Source: Desulfamplus sp964425195
GTDB lineage: Bacteria; Desulfobacterota; Desulfobacteria; Desulfobacterales; Desulfobacteraceae
NCBI GenBank assembly: GCA_964425195.1
Contig: CAYRLG010000017.1
Location: 1-64,000, forward strand
DNA length: 64,000 bases
Direction: 5' to 3'
The position numbers and the translations under genes were made by a program. Below are positions 61,438 through 64,000 of the stretch, in pieces (position 1 is the stretch's first letter; each line of letters opens with the position of its first letter). The notes below the pieces were generated by a model, which ran no database searches, was not told the DNA's origin, and saw only the letters and a program-made list of their open reading frames with translations.

Positions 61438-61920
61438 GTATATCCTCCTCTATTTTATATTAATGCAACTCGCTCAAAACAGCAAATTAACATATAGGCA
61501 CTTTTTGTAGCAAAGAAAAGCACTTTTTTTACATGATTTAAAATATTTAAAATAATGGATATGAAAGAGACAGTGAGATAGGATGTAATTACAGTGTAAT
61601 TACATATAACATACTGGTTTTATTAGATTTGTTTGAATATATATTTGATTATTACAAGTCTTGGACAGTATTCTGTTACAACGATTACACAGACTGTCTT
61701 TCTGTTACAGGTTTTGTTACAGCAGATGTGTATGGAGAAACAGGGAATATAAACACTGAATCTCATTACCACTTAAGATGCTTTAAATATGTTTTTGTAC
61801 ATAAACGGTATTTTATTGACATTTTTTTGCTGAATTTGTAAGCAGGGTTGTTTTTTTATTTTTATTATCAAAAAACCGTATTACGTCTCAATTATTCTAC
61901 AAAAATAAGGTAGCCTTGCA
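61438..61920. other. Regulatory gap between element and helicase gene
   Basis: 480 bases, no gene. Contains repeated AAAAAGTGC (61504-61528 region), two adjacent TGTAATTACA palindromes and several TGTTACA copies (about 61674, 61702, 61717). Confidence 0.5.
61584..61604. promoter_or_regulatory. Paired TGTAATTACA palindromes
   Basis: TGTAATTACA at 61584-61593 and again at 61595-61604, one base between, so the centres are 11 bases apart (one helical turn). This is the layout of cooperative dimer binding, an operator for a repressor of the downstream plus-strand gene or the upstream minus-strand one. Confidence 0.5.
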
Positions 61921-64000
61921 TTGGACAACAGCCTGATAGAAAAAATCAACAACACCCTTAAAACAAGAAAAAACTGCACTGTCAATATTATCAATGACAA
62001 GCTCACCCTCACAGTATTTTCCATGCTGAAAAAAAATCTACAGAACGTCAGACAAATCAACTTCATTATCAGGGAAGCAAACTCCCTGCCCACTAACAAC
62101 GAACTGTTCAGAGAATTTGAACTCTCTCCGAATGATACCCTCTTTAACTCATATGACATCATGGAGAAAAACAAACTTCACCATTTTGAACAGGCAAGGT
62201 TCATGTATGATTTCATTAATAAGCATATCAACATCAAGAAGACATCTCCTCTGTGCCAGATTAAAGGGAATCTGCTGTTAATTGATGAAGAGCTTATGAT
62301 TCAGGGCTCATCTTCACTGGAATTCTCTCCAAAGGCCAGAAAATCAAAAATCAGTCGCATCAACTTTGATTCTGTTATTTATGAAAGTATGGACAGGGAA
62401 CAGATTGCAAAGGCACGCAATACATTTAACCAGATATGGAACCGCCCTGATTTTACAGAAGATTACAAGGCTGAAATACTGTCAAGTCTGGAATCAATCT
62501 ATAAAGAACATGCTCCTGAATTCCTCTACTACTTCACATTACATGAGCTTTTTGGAACACAACTGGATGAAGGTGTAGAGCGTTTTGAAAAAGATAACAT
62601 GCACTTCAAGAAGACAAATATCTGGAACATGCTCTATGATTTCCAGAAAGACTGTGTGTTATCTGCCATTCAGAAGATCAATAAATATAATGGCTGTATT
62701 ATTGCTGACAGTGTGGGACTTGGTAAAACCTTTGAAGCTCTTGCCATTATCAAATACTTTGAGCTGAGACAGGATAATGTGCTGGTGTTGACCCCTGCCA
62801 AGCTCTATGACAACTGGAATTCCTTTAAAGGTGCTTACAAAGACAGTCTTTTGGATGAAACTTTTTATTACAAGATCATGTTTCATACAGATCTGTCACG
62901 ATATAAAGGTGAATCCCGCAGTGGTTGGGATCTTGCCCGATTTGACTGGAGCAAGTTTGATCTTGTAGTGATTGATGAGTCCCACAACTTCAGGAACCGG
63001 ACAGAAAAAGAGATCGGACAGACCAGGTATCAGCGTCTTCTTGAGGAGGTCATAAAACAGAACCGGAATACCAAAGTCCTCCTTCTTTCTGCCACCCCTG
63101 TAAATAACTCCCTGAACGATCTCAGGAATCAGATCAGCATTATTACAGCAGACAGAGATGATGCTTTTCAGGAGAAGGGACTCCCAAGTATTTTAAATCT
63201 GTTAAGCAGAACCAGCCGAACGCTGAACCTCTGGGAAAAAGAGAAAGACAAAGACAAGGAGTCTTTGTTGAATTTGCTGCCAGGAGACTTTTACAGACTG
63301 CTTGAGAAGCTGACCATATCCAGAAGCCGGAAACATATAACCAGTTATTACGGCATCAAAGAGGTTGGACGATTCCCTGATAAGCTGAAGCCGGACACAT
63401 ACACCCCCCATATTGATTCTCAGGGAGAACTTCTGAACTTCAAAGAGACCAATATGAAGCTGGAAGAGCTTATCTTAGCTGTGTATATGCCAATGAAATA
63501 TATCAAAAGTGAGTATAGGGCATACTATCGTGAACGCTACCAGACCAAGTATAACAACAAGATCATTTTCAGCCATGAAGACCGTGAGTTTGTAACTGCA
63601 AAGTTGCACAGATTTAATCTGTTCAAGCGTCTGGACAGCTCTGTTTTTTCATTCGGTGAGACTCTTAGGCGATTAAAGGAGCGTATTGACGGGTATATAT
63701 CCCTGCTGGAAAACAACATGGATGCAAACCTGCCTGATAATACACTTGCACTGGATGAAGATGAGGATTTTCTGGAGAATGATGAGCCGTCGCTGGATTA
63801 CAAATATATTATAAAGGTTCAGCACCTCAATATAAAAGATTTTCTGACTGATCTTTATTACGATAAAATGGTACTGGATGACCTCTATTCTGAAATTCAA
63901 ACTGTATTGCATGAAAAACGGGATAATAAATTATCCACCATGAAAACCGTGATACAGGACAAAATCAGTCGCACTCCCTATAATACAGGAAACCGCAAAG
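61921..64000 (+). CDS. PLD-like domain SNF2/DEAD helicase (partial)
   Basis: The frame is open from TTG 61921 to the window end (at least 693 codons); the only start in frame is TTG, with AAGG ten bases before. The frame opens only at 61909. Residues 1-165 resemble a phospholipase D-type domain but the His-x-Lys reads Gln-x-Lys (SPLCQIKGNLLLIDEELMIQGSSSLEFSP), so the nuclease centre looks degenerate. Then a SF2/SNF2 motor: motif I ADSVGLGKTFEALAII, DESH box VVIDESHNFRN, motif III LLLSATPVNNSLNDL. GC is higher than in the mobile element. Related proteins occur in mobile elements and defence islands; role inferred only. Confidence 0.8.
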   Translation, partial: MDNSLIEKINNTLKTRKNCTVNIINDKLTLTVFSMLKKNLQNVRQINFIIREANSLPTNNELFREFELSPNDTLFNSYDIMEKNKLHHFEQARFMYDFINKHINIKKTSPLCQIKGNLLLIDEELMIQGSSSLEFSPKARKSKISRINFDSVIYESMDREQIAKARNTFNQIWNRPDFTEDYKAEILSSLESIYKEHAPEFLYYFTLHELFGTQLDEGVERFEKDNMHFKKTNIWNMLYDFQKDCVLSAIQKINKYNGCIIADSVGLGKTFEALAIIKYFELRQDNVLVLTPAKLYDNWNSFKGAYKDSLLDETFYYKIMFHTDLSRYKGESRSGWDLARFDWSKFDLVVIDESHNFRNRTEKEIGQTRYQRLLEEVIKQNRNTKVLLLSATPVNNSLNDLRNQISIITADRDDAFQEKGLPSILNLLSRTSRTLNLWEKEKDKDKESLLNLLPGDFYRLLEKLTISRSRKHITSYYGIKEVGRFPDKLKPDTYTPHIDSQGELLNFKETNMKLEELILAVYMPMKYIKSEYRAYYRERYQTKYNNKIIFSHEDREFVTAKLHRFNLFKRLDSSVFSFGETLRRLKERIDGYISLLENNMDANLPDNTLALDEDEDFLENDEPSLDYKYIIKVQHLNIKDFLTDLYYDKMVLDDLYSEIQTVLHEKRDNKLSTMKTVIQDKISRTPYNTGNRK

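Larger units (their letters stand above)
45721..61907. mobile_element. Integrated mobile element at tRNA-Glu (phage-, plasmid- or ICE-like)
   Basis: The left end is set by the tRNA-Glu 3' terminus and adjacent integrase. Inside are an excisionase-like HTH, primase-polymerase/helicase, MerR-type HTH, HIRAN protein, ERF annealing protein, Cas4-like nuclease, ArdC-like antirestriction protein and RadC-like protein, nearly all on the minus strand in DNA richer in A+T than the flank. No capsid, tail, relaxase or conjugation gene is visible. I saw no copy of the tRNA 3' end up to 64000, so the right end is a guess based on the change in base composition; the element may continue past the window. 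Confidence 0.7.

Noticed and set aside
61629..61841. 70-codon plus-strand frame before the helicase gene
   Set aside because: No ribosome site, odd composition and no known domain; it covers the TGTTACA repeats.
45700..64000. Second copy of the tRNA-Glu 3' end as attR
   Set aside because: I looked for the 3' terminal sequence downstream and saw no repeat inside the window.

Overview
This AT-rich stretch of bacterial chromosome most likely comes from a Gram-negative Desulfobacterota (deltaproteobacterial, Desulfobacterales-like) anaerobe. The clues are complete lipid A/Kdo/heptose core synthesis genes with LptF/LptG, a two-gene SufC-SufB-type Fe-S system, the dnaG-rpoD-tRNA-Met order, and a regulator that fuses an integrase-like fold to two TOBE domains (the TunR family described from sulfate reducers). 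The species call is inference; no marker was searched.

Layout. 1-16000 is conserved core: hisB 3' end, dnaG, rpoD, tRNA-Met, a Nif3-family gene, a C4 zinc-ribbon coiled-coil gene, the RNase P RNA, sufC-sufB, an HPr-domain protein, ispD, a soluble NrtA-like binding protein, an NlpC/P60-like protein, and lptF-lptG. 16186-17805 is a minus-strand AAA ATPase fused to a PD-(D/E)XK domain. 18220-27878 is a lipopolysaccharide block (MBL-fold protein, waaA, lpxK, an LpxL/LpxM-type acyltransferase, waaF, waaC, an O-antigen ligase/polymerase, a family 2 glycosyltransferase), interrupted by a small toxin-antitoxin pair. 27875-33187 holds a dual-ATPase ABC protein, TunR-like regulator, TSUP-family exporter and CDF metal exporter. 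33339-40147 is one long minus-strand arsenic/thiol-redox cluster (two thioredoxins, CcdA, Acr3, ArsP-like permease, DGC-domain protein, Fe-S protein, ArsC, rhodanese, MauE-like protein) with no ArsR gene visible. 40319-45583 has cysteine synthase, a TRAP transporter, an MltB-like transglycosylase and a small membrane protein.

From 45646 the character changes. A tRNA-Glu gene is followed directly by a tyrosine integrase and an HTH/excisionase-like gene, then about 15 kb of very AT-rich, almost wholly minus-strand mobile DNA. It carries a tandemly duplicated unknown gene, an NrS-1/P4-style primase-polymerase/SF3 helicase, a HIRAN-MerR-small ORF operon, an ERF annealing protein, a Cas4/RecB-like Fe-S nuclease, an ArdC-like antirestriction protein, a RadC-like protein and many short unknown genes. 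Many of these genes are separated by terminator-like hairpins. At the right edge (61921 onward, richer in GC) a plus-strand PLD-like/SNF2 helicase gene starts at TTG and runs off the window.

The most unusual structure is at 53890-54421. Six copies of TTGACA lie on the minus strand about 100 bp apart inside an imperfect, alternating A-B-A-B-A repeat. At least five have a good -10 at the right spacing, and several have a TGATGTATCA-like box just upstream. This looks like a tandem promoter-operator array. It points into a terminator, a hairpin-rich leader and the HIRAN-MerR operon of the mobile element.
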